A stretch of DNA of 64,000 nucleotides from Tanypteryx hageni (GCA_028673005.1 CM054113.1:171075837-171139836); one strand, 5' to 3'; shown: positions 36,852-49,845, numbered from the stretch's first letter. Translations and numbers: made by a program. Notes: generated by a model not told the origin, from the letters alone.

Positions 36852-37710
36852 ATTGTACGGCAATAACGATATGAATGTACGATACTTATAATGACTAAAA
36901 ATCACTAATAACATTAATTTACATGCCAGGTATTTCGCAGGGTAAACTAATTTCAATTTTCTTATCGGGGTGCCGAAAAAAGAAACAAAAATCTCTCACC
37001 TAGACTTTGCCTTCTCTGTCCTTCCCATCCTACTCGGCCCGGCTCCACATGGCTCGCCACCTACAACCAGCCGCAACCGGATAATTTTATTCCCCTCCCC
37101 TACCCCCCCTGCTCCTTCTCCTTTGTTTGGAACAGATTATATTCGTTCTCGCTAACCGATGTTGACGCGCGGGCTCACATCCAGCACCTGCGCCGACCAA
37201 TCGGTCCCATAGATAAAGCGTGGGTTCGGATTAGAATGGTTCTCGTCGCCGTCTCTAAAGACAGGATCCAAACCGACGATTCGATTAGGAGCGGCCGATC
37301 AGAAAGAGGAGCCGAGAACGGGCGGATTGGGAGGAGAGGGAGGGGGAGGCGGGAGGAGAACGAGAAATGGAGGCGAGCACGGAAGAAAAAATCCGCCTCC
37401 GAATCCAGTTAGTCCCGAGCAGTGAGTAGGAGGAAATAGAGGGAGGACAAAAGACGTTATCCATTGGGTGGCGTACGATTTAGGACGCCCATGCCACAGT
37501 TTCCGAACGCACACATGAGTCCCGACCTCTTTTTCATGCGTCAAGTTGGTCGCCTCGCGTAGTTCATTGGTCTATTTCTCTCGTCCTTACTGCACAACGG
37601 GGGTCTCTAAACTCTAATAGCATGGAGGCCAAATCGATTAATTTCAAAATGAACGGCGGGCCGCGTGTAACAATAAGGAGTCTTGAGTATTACGTTTAAA
37701 AAAAACATCC
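36852..37710. other. No recognised gene; CG-rich segment with CCAAT-like boxes
   Basis: GACCAATCGG near 37198 and CATTGGTC near 37566 resemble CCAAT boxes in an otherwise GC-richer stretch. No adjoining coding exon is recognisable. A lone hAT-like end GGGGGTCTCTAAACT lies near 37600. Confidence 0.4.
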
Positions 37711-37780
37711 ATGTCCTAGACAGGATTCGAACCCGCGACCTTAGCATCCGTTGGCAGAAACTCTAACCACCCGTCTACCA
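37711..37780 (-). mobile_element. tRNA-derived SINE head or tRNA pseudogene
   Basis: The minus strand reads TGGTAGACGGGTGGTTAGAG, an A-box-like D region, then GGTCGCGGGTTCGAATCC with a consensus B-box and a wobble-paired T stem. An A-rich stretch follows on the minus-strand 3' side only weakly. The missing clean acceptor stem argues against a functional tRNA. Confidence 0.6.
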
Positions 37781-37935
37781 AGAAAAGGTAAGTGGGATAA
37801 ATGGATGGCAACAAGAGTATGGGATAAGGAAGCCCAGTGAGCACTCACCAATAAGATGACTTCAGGTTGGCGAGCTGCTGGAGGTGTCAATGTGACACAC
37901 GTACAACAAACACAAAAAAAACGAAAAACACGGAA

Positions 37936-37963
37936 GCTTTCGGGGGTGATCCCTTCGTCAGCA
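37936..37963 (-). ncRNA. Candidate hammerhead ribozyme core in the Penelope pLTR
   Basis: The minus strand has CTGACGA (37961-37955), a short GGG/CCC helix and GAAA (37941-37938). Hammerhead motifs are known in Penelope pLTRs. A TGTG/CACA stem I with 37894-37891 is possible. A proper stem III and cleavage triplet were not found, so this is only a core match. Confidence 0.4.
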
Positions 37964-38099
37964 CAGGAGAGAACCAACTGATGGCAGTGACACTGGGTGG
38001 AGGCATGGGGGTGAAAGGGTAGTGCGGAAAAGTCGGGGATTGGAGGATGCAAACGGAGTGGGGAATGGCTAAAAAGGAGTAAAATGCTAGCGAAGGTTG

Positions 38100-38470
38100 A
38101 GGCTAGGGGGAGTGAAGGAGTTTAGAAGATGGATATGGACAAGCTCCCACTGACGGCGTTGGGTAGCCGAAGAATTATCGGGGAGAGTGCGAATGACTCT
38201 CACCGTGAAGCAATCATTAAATTTTAAGTTGTGATTGTTGGCATGATCGGCCACAGGTAGTGGTCGTTGAATGACGCTCTTGCGGTGGCCGTTTATACGG
38301 ATGTTAAGGGGATTGCTGGTGAGCGGGACATTGGGTGCATCTCAGGAGGTAAATGATGTTACGGGTGATGCAGTTGGTTGAAGAAGTGGTGGGGATGGTG
38401 AAGGAATTGCAGGGGGCTTTATTGGGCATGTGAGACATCGGGGTCTACCGCAGGGGTGACATCCGGCAGG
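38100..38470 (-). pseudogene. Penelope GIY-YIG endonuclease pseudogene
   Basis: GIY-YIG nucleases nick the target DNA for Penelope integration. On the minus strand a CHPCGRPRCLTCP motif near 38425-38462 is the cysteine linker that precedes the nuclease in Penelope proteins. It is followed, in another frame, by NCITRNIIYLLRC, which carries the first beta strand of the GIY-YIG fold. RINGHRKS near 38277-38305 and HANNHNLKFND near 38215-38255 are the later motifs. At least two frame changes separate them. It directly follows the reverse transcriptase, in the usual order. Confidence 0.72.
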
Positions 38471-38659
38471 GAGCAGGGGAGCGGGTGCTGGGGGCGGCTT
38501 TTAGGATATTCTCCAAAATATCGTGGATGCCGGGGAAAAAAGGGTGGTTAGGGTGAGTTGGGGGTGGAATCGGTGATGGCGTGGGTATTGGGTTGGGAGT
38601 TAGGGATGGTGGGTGCGACTGCCCGCCGGATTTGGTCTCGGATCAGATTCGGCGGGTAT

Positions 38660-39905
38660 CCGCGCTTAAGAAATGCAATTTCGAGGGTGGAGCAGTACTC
38701 GGACAGCGAGTCTCTGTCCGAGCATATTCTCCGCCCTCGGCGGGCTACGGCGTAGGGAATTGAGATTTTGGTGTGGAGGGGATGGCAGCTGTCGAAGTGG
38801 AGGTATTGAAGGCTTGAGGTGCACGGTGGTGTGGATTCTGTTTTCCCGGACGGAGAGATCGGCATCCAGGAAGGTGATGTTGGAGGCAGAGGAGTGGTAA
38901 GTGAAGGAAACCGTGGGGTGGGAAGAGAAGCGTTGTAGGAAGGATTGTAGTGAGTCAGCCCATGCGTCCAAAGAAGAAATGTCGTCAACATACCTCAGCC
39001 ATAGGGGTGGTCTGGGGTATACATCAAGGAAGCGTTCCTCCCATTCACCTAAGAAGACACTGGCGTAGGAGGGCGCCATGCGAGTGCCCATCGTGGTACC
39101 TTTTATTTGTATGTAGTGGCGCCCTCCGAAAGAGAAGTTGTTTATTGGAGCACCATTTCAGCCAGCTCCGTTAGGAAATGGGAGGAGGGTCTTGCGCCAG
39201 ATGGTCTTGAGTCCAGTGATTTTCTCAAGGCGGACAGTCCTTAGTTGTGAGGAATGGTGGTGTAGAGTGAGCAGACGTCTATAGTGGGCATGATTGTGTT
39301 AGGTGGGAGAGGGGAATGGAGTGATTTGAGGCGTTTTAGAAAGTGTTTAGTGTCTTTGATAATAGATGGGATTTGACGGATGATAGGCTGTAGATGGGAG
39401 TCAACAAAGGCAGAGATGCGTTCCGTGGGAGAGTTGAAGCTGGCAAAAATGGGACTGCCGGGGATGTTGGGTTTGTGGATTTTTGGGAGAAGGTAGAAGG
39501 TTGGGGTCCGGGGTGTATTGGGGATCATCAGGGAAATGGTGGGATCAGGAAGGCCTTCTTGTTTTCCCACAGATCGCAGATATGCAGAAATTTTGGAGGA
39601 GTGGCGGTCGGTGGGGTTGGAGGGGAGAGGAAGGTAAGAGGTTTGGTCATATAGTTGGCGGAGGGCTTCGTCGTTGTAATGCAAGCGGTCCATTACCACG
39701 GTGGTGGTACCTTTGTCTGCGGGGAGAATAATAATTTTGTCGTTGCGTTTCAGCGTAGAAATAGAGTGTCTTTCTGGTTTCGTCAAATTGTCGTGGTGGT
39801 TAATAAGATCGGGAAAGTTGGGCTGGACGACTGCGTGAATGATGTAGTTAGCATATTGCTCGATGGGGTGGACTCTGTTTACAGTGGGTGGAAAAATAAG
39901 AATTT
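38660..39905 (-). pseudogene. Penelope reverse transcriptase pseudogene
   Basis: The enzyme copies element RNA at a nicked target. The first piece (39786 downward, with the open frame extending upstream to about 39900) shows IIILPADKGTTTVVMDR, then YLLPKIHKPN, SPTERISAFVDSHLQP, IKDTKHFLK and DVCSLYTTIPH. These are the conserved blocks of Penelope RTs. A stop follows at about 39241. The next piece carries KGTTMGTRMAPSYA and the catalytic LRYVDD (YVDD codons at 38981-38992). Changes of frame between the pieces disable it. These motifs are distinctive enough to exclude LINE or LTR reverse transcriptases. Confidence 0.88.
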
Positions 39906-42079
39906 CGGTAATGACATAAACAATGCTGAGGTCGGCGCCGGGGGTTCCCAGACCCTTCGGGCCTCTCCCGGTGGCGGACCTGGCTGCATAGTAGTTACGC
40001 TCTATATGGAAGACGAAGAGGCCTTTTATACTGTATTTATTAGTTATAAAACAAATATTGGGAAGAAAGCTGAGCTCAGCAATGTAGATGTGAGCACGAA
40101 TGCCGGAATGTAGTTGGAGTGTAACGCCTCAAGTGTGAACGCGTTAATCCGTGAAGCTTACGAAAAAAACTTGGCTTATTTTCCTGTCTTTGGGAAGAGA
40201 AACATTAAAGTAATTTGATAAGCATAAAAATACAATTAAGTCTTTATCTTATTGAATTATAAAGTATTTTATGCATGTGTGTTATTCCTTAATCCATATT
40301 GTTACATATGCAGGGCCGGATTTATAAATCACACGCCCCTATTCAAAGCATCGCGACTTTGGTGTTTTCCGTAAAAAATGAAGCATTAACCCATACGTAC
40401 TTAAATATAAGTCATTCAGTTCGCGAAAGTTAGTTTTTCTCACAAGCGATTAACAGAAACTTTATATAAATCCTTTTTACTACATGAACAATAATCATCG
40501 CATTACTAGAACACCAACATCCTTAGGCATGTTCCTACCTAATGGGAAATCCGTTCCTGTACACGACTGCATTTTAGAAGAAAATGCTTTTTAAAAAACC
40601 GGGAAATCGAGAAATTCGGAAGTAAGATAATATTTAGTTCACTAATTGCGTACTGAGACACCCTGCAGCCATATTTATTATTTTTCGTTTTGATTTAGAA
40701 TGGAGAAAGATAATTCAAGTACAACTAGCGTAGCTGCGAAATAAAACAAGGAAAAGAAAATTAGAAGAACACAGAAAGAGCAACAAGAAAAGCACCTCGT
40801 TTTTACAACTGAAAATACCTAATGACTTGTAAATACTAAAATATATTTTAAATAGTGCATTTCTCCAGTTATATCAAAATTTTCGAAGCGAATGTGGAAT
40901 GCTTTTAGTTTGGTTGTTTTAGGGAGATCCGTTCAAAATTTTCGAGTTGGGGGAGCAGAATTTCTATTTACACTACTGAGCTAGCGAATAAATAATAATA
41001 ATAAACAATAGAGGTCTGAGAGACTTCATTTCGGTCACAACGCGATCATAATGTCGCCTCACTAGTTTAAGGTTAAACCAAATGCTCTAACAATTTGAAC
41101 AATAAAAAACACGATGTGCTCGCCTCTTGGACCTCGAGACTGCAGGAACAAAGTATGGAGCTGAAACCGATGTTTTCCGCGAAAACGAATGCATGACTGA
41201 AGAGGCAATAACAAGCTCACAAAAACAATCATTTCAACGAATCGATACCTGCGATGAGTGTTTGACAAGCGATAAAAACATGGCGGTACAGATGTCTATC
41301 CGGTAAAAAAAAATTTAAAATCCACGAGCGGGGAGGAAGAGGAAGTTGGCTGTCGTCGAGAGCCCGGCGTCGACAAAAGCCACAGAAAAAATATTGGAAA
41401 GCGATCGGAAGTGACGCCGGGAGAAGCGGAATAAAACCGAAAGTGATTACAGAGGAGGAAAATGTTCACGCGACATCGAACAGCTACTGCGTAACGCCGA
41501 ATCGAATAGAAAGCGTGAAATCACTGCGTCCAACTTACTTTCCCCACTCCATTCTTCTCATTCTTTCTCATTAGTCGTTTCTGTTTTGTTTCTTTATCCT
41601 TCGAACGAGTCTACGTCTCTCGGGTATATGGCAGACGCTTAGCACATGCAGCCACACGTGACTGTGCAGAGGCGCCAGCACTTCGGGGAGTAGGAGGTTT
41701 AAAGAAAGGCTTCTCATGAGGACGCCCGTTGCTTGCTACGCCTCTGTATATATATGGAAGGACATGGTCGTTGAGAAGGATCAGGTAAGCACAGGCCGGA
41801 AACGGTGGAAGGGGGTTAAGGAGGACAAAACAGTACCATTCATTCAGTTCTCTTCTTGCCGGGATGGAGAGAGGAGTTTCTTTCTTTCGCCACTCGGATA
41901 CGAGCTTACTGCCAATGTGGTTACAGCGCAGTCACTTTATATATATATACGAATGAAAGAATTAAAAAAAAATACTCTATGTACCGACCTAGTTTTAATA
42001 TAAATAATCTTATTGGCAAACTATCTCCAAGGCGCTAAAAGTGGCAGCGTTAGATATCTAGCGTCATTGAATGGATCCC
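39906..42079. other. No recognised gene
   Basis: A lone CAGGGCCGGATTTATAA at 40313 resembles a hAT end. Unassigned frames and purine-rich tracts (41330-41470) are otherwise all that is visible. Confidence 0.45.
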
Positions 42080-42240
42080 AGGAAACCGAAAAGAAGACCA
42101 AAAGACAGATGGGACATGGAGATTGAGAAGTTCTTAGGGCCAACTTGGAGGAGGAGGGCAGGTAGTAGGGAAAACTGGAGGTGTATAGGGGAGGCCTTCA
42201 TTCATCAATGAATTGAAAAGGGCTGATGATCATGATGATT
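42080..42240 (+). mobile_element. 5'-truncated LINE 3' end
   Basis: A 43-codon reading ends at a TGA at 42209-42211. It contains RKPKRRPKDRWDMEIEKF, GPTWRRRAGSRENW and GEAFIHQ. This is the standard C-terminal tail of many arthropod LINE reverse-transcriptase proteins (GRPKxRW...W...A.DR..W...EAF). After the stop, TGATGATCATGATGATTGA forms a short repetitive 3' tail. No upstream reverse transcriptase is present, as expected for a 5'-truncated insertion. Confidence 0.75.
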
Positions 42241-42474
42241 GACAAGCGATGTCTCTCTTATAGACTTGAAAAGAGTTAGATAAACTAGATGCGCAGTTTG
42301 GCCACAAATTAGCCGTCATCAGCGGCGATTCACCAGTAGTACCTTAGTAGATTATGGCTATTGGAGAGGCTTGAGTTGGTCAATTACATTTCAGCATATG
42401 TGAACTAGAAAATTCTCTCTTGAATAAGTAGTCTTGTATAGCATAGCAAAGCTCGGTCGATTTAATACCTGTTG

Positions 42475-42730
42475 CAGGGGCATAACTACTAGTTACGCCC
42501 CTAGTTACTAACTGGATTTCTAAGGACCCGGATGCATCCTAGGCAGAAGTCCCCCCCCCCCCCATACACACACCGCTCAGTAACTGTAAGAGTTTTTAAC
42601 ATTTACAGAGCGGCTAAATCATTCCTAGTCCACATTCGTAAAAATTGTAGCCCGGTTCTGGCCTGGTCCCCTTTAGGCTCAGGGCTCGGGCGCGGCGGCG
42701 CCCCTTTGCGCCATAATAGTTACGCTCCTG
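42475..42730. mobile_element. hAT MITE with GCGTAACTA-type ends
   Basis: Ends are CAGGGGCATAACTA and the inverted form of CAGGAGCGTAACTA. The flanks ACCTGTTG (42467-42474) and ACCGGTTG (42731-42738) agree at 7 of 8 positions. It is 256 bp and noncoding, and contains a poly-C run at 42551-42563. Confidence 0.85.
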
Positions 42731-42738
42731 ACCGGTTG

Positions 42739-45452
42739 AACTGCTTAGTTCGTGTGGGCTGAATAAAATATAGTATGTATAACGAATATAGTCAACTGTT
42801 TCGGCCGTTACTTCGTAGAAATCCATAATTCAGAAATAAAGTAGTAACAGTAAAATTCCTACAATACATTTATTAGAGGGACTCGACCTAGATTACGACG
42901 CTTTGCCTCATCATAAAATGGTTGAGAATAGAATATGAATATTCTAATGACAAAGCTTCCAACAACAGCTGTAATTCGCTTACCTTTAATTATAAAGTTA
43001 ACTTCTAACGATGGTTATATTCTAGTTGAAATGTATTTCTGTTCCAATAATAGTAACCTATATCATTTAATTAACACAAACCATATGCTGACCTCGCACA
43101 TTCGACTTTGGATTCCTCTTAGTCGATAAGGAACAGTAATACGATAGAGCACTGAAGCAGAATTTTTTTACTTTCATAATATCTCAAAATTCGATTAGAA
43201 CCTAGTTCTGTAGCTTCTGTCGAGCTGTTATTACGGCTCTAATCTATGACGAGATTTGACTTTTTTGTCAAACAACTGTCGTGGAATTTGGCCGGAAGGA
43301 AAGATCCACTGCTTCTAGGGCTTCAAACGGATTAATTCCATCTTGGCGGAATAGATCCATCCATTTTTGCCGATTTGGTCTTTCGATCGAACGATGAGGA
43401 ATAACTAAATCGATCTTAAAAACCAATGACAGATTTTTTAGATGGGGTAAAATCAGTTTCTACTGATAGAGGAGACAACATAAGCCTTCACGCCACATGA
43501 AGAGGTAGGATAGATTTTTTCGGTCCGAGCTGACATCAGTTACATAAACTCCTTCCGAGGACGTTGAGAAAGTTGCGAGTGATAAGTTTGTTGTTTTTGG
43601 CAACTTCCACACCAGGAGAGAGGGGACGAAATCCACAGCTTGCGAGATGTCCTGCAAATTATGTCGTAAATTTTAGTTTGCGATTCATTTTTCGCTCTCC
43701 CAAGGACATTTAAATATGCAATCGCTTTGAATCGGTTTTTAATTTTCCAATCACGGGCGAAGTAACAAAAATGCAACAAATATGTCTGCGTGAAGGCATT
43801 CCGCTGTTCGATAGCAATGGATATATATACACATACATATCTGTCAGTTCGTGACCCCGTCCGGAAATCGGCCGTCCTAATTCGGGAGAGCGACTGATAT
43901 TTTAATGTTGGGAGTCGCAAATTTTACTTCTGAAAAAAAGAAGCCTCCCGTGGAAGTAGCAATCTTTTTAATGCACCCGATAGTCATTCGCCACACGCTT
44001 TTGATAGCAACGAATGCATTCCAGTTAAAACGCAGTAAAAACTGCATTAAATTCTGCAGGAAACCTCTGGTTGATTTTTTTAAATCGCTCATGTATTCGG
44101 TTTGTCTGTTCGGGCAATAGCTCTAGAATCCTAGAATTTGGAGAAGCCAAATTTTCAGCGTATATCGGTCCATATCTTTTGTCACGAACACGCGCGAGTT
44201 ATCTTCAAAAATTAGTTTATAAAAATTATTGAGAAAATGCTTTCTTGCGAAAAGGTTTTTCTTACATTTTCCCGATTTAGTTATGTCATTATTAATGTAT
44301 AATCCTTTACCTTTGCATACTTTTCAATATATTTTCTCAAAATTATGGACCTGCTGAGCTCTTTACGCTCCCTTTAAATACAAACGTAAAATCGTTAAAT
44401 TACACTTCCACCACGGTGTATTTCTGTCTATTGCGTTTAATGCAAACGAGAGACCTTAATCAAAATGCCAAGGAGAATGAAAACTTCCTAGGTGCTTGTT
44501 GGAGCTCAACCTTACCGAACCCCCCCTCTCCTTGCCACCTCTGACTTATAAAAGTTGTTCCTTTGCACTTGTTACTAACGATTTGTTTCACCCCTCTGGA
44601 GGGTATTTGATAAACGAAATACTTAACGGTAATTTTGAAATCATGCCGGCTTAGAAGTTTTTAACAGTAATTTTTTTCTCCTATTTATCAAATGTGTGTC
44701 TCGCATATGATTCTTACTTATGTGCAACATGTCGTGTTTTTCAAAGAAAATAAAAGATTAAGAATCAACATTTAGAGAGTCATAACGACCGTCCCTCTAT
44801 GTTAATGGAAAATACGTTTTGCGTCAGCGAAAGATCCAACGTTAAAATTTTCCCTTCATGTGTTTGGGTACCGCTCTCTCTTGCGGAGTTAATTTGCCTG
44901 CGTGTGGTTATGTGAGTCGCAATATAATTCCTTTTTCACCGAGTGGATTGAGGGGTGCTACTCAGCGGCGGATGAGGAAATCCAGGTTACGCGAGAGTGG
45001 AAACGCTGATCGATTCAGTAAATCCTTTTAGATGCTTGAAGGCCATTGTCTGCGGGGATGTGGAAGCTTCTCTTCCTCCATTCACGAGAATAGGAAGCAA
45101 TAGAAGAAAGGGTGCGTGGGGACGCAGATAATAACGTCCTTTCGAGTTTTGAGGACGCTTCTGGATTTGAGGATTTCTACGTTTTCAATTCGACGGATAC
45201 ACTCAACGAGTAGCAAGAAACCTCGACTTGTATCATAATTACTGGGGGCAACCTGATTGAATTTTTAAAATAGATACCGTCCTGTTTTTCTTATACGTCA
45301 TATTAAATAACATATAAAGCATAGTAATATAAAGATGCGATTTTCCTTTAAATCACAATAGGGAGTAAACGATATTTTTAAAGTTAAATTTGATTTTGAA
45401 GGTGGGATTAGCGATTGTTGTGGAGGACTACATGTCTGTTAGACCCATGTAA
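42739..45452. other. No recognised gene
   Basis: AT-rich sequence. The minus-strand frames at 43460-44092 resemble no known family. Confidence 0.45.
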
Positions 45453-45460
45453 GTCGGGTT

Positions 45461-45749
45461 GTGTGGCGTAACTAGGAGTGGAAGGACCCGCTGCAAAATG
45501 TTATTCGTGGTCTCTCTCTCCCTACCCCCTCAACCACGAATACGTTCAATTAAATTTGAAATTGCCATTATTAATCAATTGTCAGAAATATGTTGAAAAG
45601 GTTAGGATTTTTACGTTAGCCGGGAAGTCATTCATAAATTGGGATAAAAAAGATAAATAGCTAAAAAAATCTTAATTTATGCTATGATCGGAAAAATTCG
45701 AGGGCCCGTGGCTCTTGGCCACCAACACCACCCTATTGTTACGCCAATG
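45461..45749. mobile_element. Second hAT MITE with GCGTAAC-type ends
   Basis: The left end GTGTGGCGTAACTAGGAG pairs with the inverted CATTGGCGTAACAATAGG. Both fit a consensus CAGTGGCGTAAC. The flanks GTCGGGTT (45453-45460) and GTCGCGTT (45750-45757) agree at 7 of 8. It is 289 bp and noncoding. Confidence 0.78.
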
Positions 45750-46241
45750 GTCGCGTTAAAACCGTAGCTATGTAGTCCGAATGTACCATTATTCACATTG
45801 TCAGACTTTGTCTTTGCAACTCACTAGGAATTTCCGTCAATTAGCGCTGCTGTAACATTCTGCACTCAAAAAGAATTAAAGCAGCTATTATTTCATGTAC
45901 ATAAAAAATACTTGACCATCGCTTGTCCCGGAGAGGAATATACAGATTTTCTTAGTTTCCAATACCAAAAATTTGTCTACTACGATGAGTGAGAAGCAAT
46001 TTCATATCACTGATTATTATATTATTTGGGAAAGTAATGAAGAGAGAGGGGAATGTAGTTATACGTGTTTTCCCAGTGCGTGTTGCTAAAAAGAACATTT
46101 CCTAAAATACATTCATACGTTTGCTCTATGAGAGACGGCCTAATTTAATTTGGCCCACAAAGCATTAAAACAGCCAAATCGTGCCGCATAATTAGATCTA
46201 ACTACTTACTACCGCAACCTCCGACTTTTAATAGCCACTAA

Positions 46242-46682
46242 TAGAGGCGCCGAGAGGCAATACGGGACCCTAGACAAACAACTTGCCGGGCCCCACCGTA
46301 CGAACTTAATTCTCTCTATAGATCTTGGACTCTGACGTAAATCTTATTTTCTATTACCACAATAGTGACTACGTTTCTTTTAAAAACAAAATTAAATGCA
46401 AATTTAATGACGTCGCTCCGTTTTATTGTGCATTCTGGTATTTATCCTGTTAGGCACATACACATACATATAGTAACAAAATGTTTTCTGCAACAGCATT
46501 AATCTCATAATAAATAAATATAGGCACAGCATATGTGTTAAAATTCATAATAATTATTTATGGATGGTGAATTTTATAATAAAGCGACTAGGACAGTAGT
46601 TCCCAAACCTCGGGTCCAGCCCCATGAGGGTCCTCGGGCCCCGGGGCAACGACCCCCACTGCCCCCCCTCTCGTCAGGCCTG
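46242..46682. mobile_element. hAT element, compact relative of the one at 23877
   Basis: A perfect 8-bp duplication GCCACTAA lies at 46234-46241 and 46683-46690. The first base is T instead of C (TAGAGGCGCC) and the last three are CTG. Left and right segments align with 23877-24150 and 27310-27515. It is 441 bp with no coding. Confidence 0.85.
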
Positions 46683-46690
46683 GCCACTAA

Positions 46691-49600
46691 TTTCCAGTAA
46701 GATACTAATTACGAATACCAATTTAGCATCTCTCCACATAAAATGTGGTATTCGTAAATCAATTCAGACATCCTTTATTAAGAACTAGTTCTTTAAACTG
46801 GTTTGGTTCTCACTGGCGAAGAATTCCGGTACTTCTAGTCAACATAAATAACGACTTGCTGATATTGCGCAAGATTATTATCGAAGCGCCTCTCCAACAT
46901 ATTCTCAGAAGTATAATAAAACGATAATCTTCGACTGCGATCCAACATTAATCATCCGACACCTCTCTTACTTCACTGAGCGTTTTCTCGTTTTTCGGGC
47001 AAAAAACCGTCACCTTTTCGGATAGAAAAACGTCGATTTTCTGGACGAGAGCAAAAAAAACTATCCTTTCTTCATCTTAGATCCATAGATAAAAAAGTAG
47101 CTCAGCAGTAATTAGGTCGGAAGCCACAAAGCTTTTGAACCCTATGTGGTACGAAAGAAAAAAGAATGATATGGAAATCTCGCGTTAAAACGTGCGGAAA
47201 ACGTAGGTGAACTCGTTTCCGCTCGGGATATAGCAGATGCACACGAGGACTCAAAAAGACTAGCGAGCGGTTTCCTCAGACAATCCGCCACAGCCGAAAC
47301 TCCCTAAAATTCCAACATCTCCCTCCCCCCCTTCGCCTCAATCCCAACTCTCACTCCCTCTATCTTTCACTCTCTCACTCCCTCCTCTCTCTCTCTCTTC
47401 CTCCGCCCCCATCACACCATTCTCGAACTGCTTTTCCACATGGCCCGCTCTTTTAAAAAGGCTACCCAGAAAACGTCGGGGCGAGAAGGATGAGTACAGT
47501 GACGTTAGCGTGTTTGGAGTGTGGAAGGGAAGGGAATGGCAGTGGAGGCGGGATGTGGAAGAGGCTCGGACGGAAAACAAAATTAGTCACGTCCTGAAAT
47601 GAAAGGATAAAGATACGACTGTTTTGGGTATGCCTCTTGAAAGTCCTCCTCCTCCTGCCCCGCGAGCTTGCACATTTACGAGGCGCAGGCTCCAACAAGT
47701 TACAGTTCCGTTGTGGTTTTTGTTTCGACTTTAACCCTTCCTACTCATAACGTCTACATGTTACAGCTACATGTTATCCTGCAATTCACCAATCTGGTGG
47801 GTGGCAGAGGGTAACGTCAGAGAAAATGAGTCTTTTATTTGGAGTTTTCGAGCGACAGAAAGGCAGTTTATGTAGTCGAAACTCGAACTTCTGACTCGGC
47901 TTTTCGATGAGTCTTAGATATTTTTTACCATCAGAATCAGATACCTGACGCAAATTGAATGGTCGCAAAGTGTCTGATAGTTACGACGCATTTTTTGTGC
48001 CCTTTTTGGTCCAATATTTTCCTCGGCCAATTTTTATTTATTCACTTATGTTTTATATGTAATTTTGTATTCTTTTTGGATTTTCTAACTACATCTACTA
48101 ACTGTTTACTCAAATCGAAACAAATGTAAACAATTTTTCGCTTACTTTACAAGACTAATCAGACTTTATATCAATAGATTCATTTGTAAGACATTTTGTA
48201 GTGACTATTATTGCATGTTTAAGGGGAAAATAAATCGTTGTCTTTTAGTCGTGCATATTTGGTAAGGCGGGTGGGTTCTCTTTGCAATAATCTGATCCTG
48301 ACCTACAGTTCTGTCTAATGTTCAGTATTATCTTCACTGTATTGTTCATCGTCGCTACCGCCTCCCTGCAATGTGTCAGTCTTCCTTACGTTCCTCGATA
48401 TAATCTTTCTCAATATCCTATTTTATCACCAAAATATTCGTTGAATTCTTTATTATTACTGTCACTATGGAGCCCTCGTATAATTTCACTATCGTTACAA
48501 TTGACAGAAGCATAACTGAGTTGATTTTCATCCATGATTTAAAAAACGTAACGAAGAATCTACACCAATGGTCGCAATGTATCTGTTGGATGAAAGGTGA
48601 ACCTGAAATGCCTCTAATGATTGCTCAGATCAAATTGATGCTCACCTTTATATACTATCGTAACGAGTACGGAGATACAGGACCCCAAAGGTCGCAAACC
48701 TCTCCACTTCTAAAGAGAAAATTTTTGACGTCATGTATCCAGTAGATCCAAAGCGATCAACGGAGGGTTCAAGTGAAGTTCTATAACTCGAAGTTTCCTT
48801 ACGTGTAACTTTTCCGTCTCTCCATGAGGTTCGACTCTAATTGCTGGATATACCAATAACAAAAAAATATTCGTTTTGATGATAAGCTTAGAAACATACA
48901 CGTTCATAATAGCGTTTCTCAAGCATAAACCCGCGAACAAAATAAATGCCATCTTCTCACATTATATCTCATTATAAATTTTACACGATACGGCAACATT
49001 TTTTACGAGCAAAACCAGCGAACGAAAACGAACGTCGAATGCGCGCGGACCGGTTCCAAAACATTCCGGTCGATCCCTTCGACGAATTTTTTTTCCGGCC
49101 GTAAAATATTTTTGCGCAGTAAAATATCCGAGATGCGGGTCGGGATGCGGAGGAGGAAGATTTTTTTTATTCTGCCCTTTCGCTCTGCGGAATCCTTAAG
49201 TCGCAAGGCATCTACGTTGCTTTGCCGCGGACAAGTCCGCATAATACGCTTTACACACGCGTTGATACCTTTTTTCTTGCTTCCTCGGATCTAACGTGGC
49301 AGAATTGCGCAAGTTTTCGCGATGATTGCGTGATACACGAGACTCCCCAGCAATTCGCGATCATTAAATTTATCGGAACGACGGATGGAAGGGAGGAGGA
49401 AACGAGAACCGCTTTCCAAGTTTCTCGCGAAGGACACGGAAGGTATTGACCGTAGATTGAAGATACAAGGTTGTCTCCTGTTAAAGGAACTCGATTATGA
49501 AAACGTCTCCGCAAAATCGTAAAATCTTCAAACCCGATCGTAATTTAATTTACCTTTCGCGCGAACAAACGACAAACTTTCGCCATTTACCGGAGAAAGA

Positions 49601-49837
49601 GTTCGACGACCTTGGAGAGACGCCTTTGCCGTAAATTTACTACTACGAAGAAATTATGCGAGTATTAAATGCCGGAACGAATTACTTAATTCCATCAATT
49701 TCTTACTAGACTAGCGTTCACGGGTATTCTGGAAAAAGGGCTTTGAATGGAGCATAACCATCCCTCGCTTTACTCCGTTCATCCGTTCCCAGAAAGGACC
49801 ATAAAAAGCGAAACCGTGCAGAGCGGCAGTGCCGGTA
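46691..49837. other. No recognised gene
   Basis: C- and CT-rich tract at 47300-47410. Frames at 47338-47698 and 48318-48745 are unassigned. Nothing resembles ZIP-family transporter motifs here. Confidence 0.4.
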
Positions 49838-49845
49838 TTCTAGGG

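Larger units (their letters stand above)
37850..39905 (-). mobile_element. Degraded Penelope-like retroelement with GIY-YIG endonuclease
   Basis: The minus strand carries, in order, a Penelope N-terminal region, reverse transcriptase, a CxxC linker and a GIY-YIG-type endonuclease region. A noncoding 3' segment holds a hammerhead-like core. Several frameshifts and stops show it is dead. Near its 5' boundary, at about 40000, lies GTAGTTACGCTC, which resembles the end of a GCGTAACTA-type hAT MITE and may have truncated it. Confidence 0.82.

Noticed and set aside
29190..37780. Functional tRNA genes at 29190 and 37711
   Set aside because: T arms and B-boxes are good, but the acceptor and D arms do not fold normally. 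They are better explained as SINE heads or pseudogenes.
38558..40113. Plus-strand frames over the Penelope element, up to 152 codons
   Set aside because: They are shadows of the GC-richer minus-strand Penelope coding region and resemble no protein.
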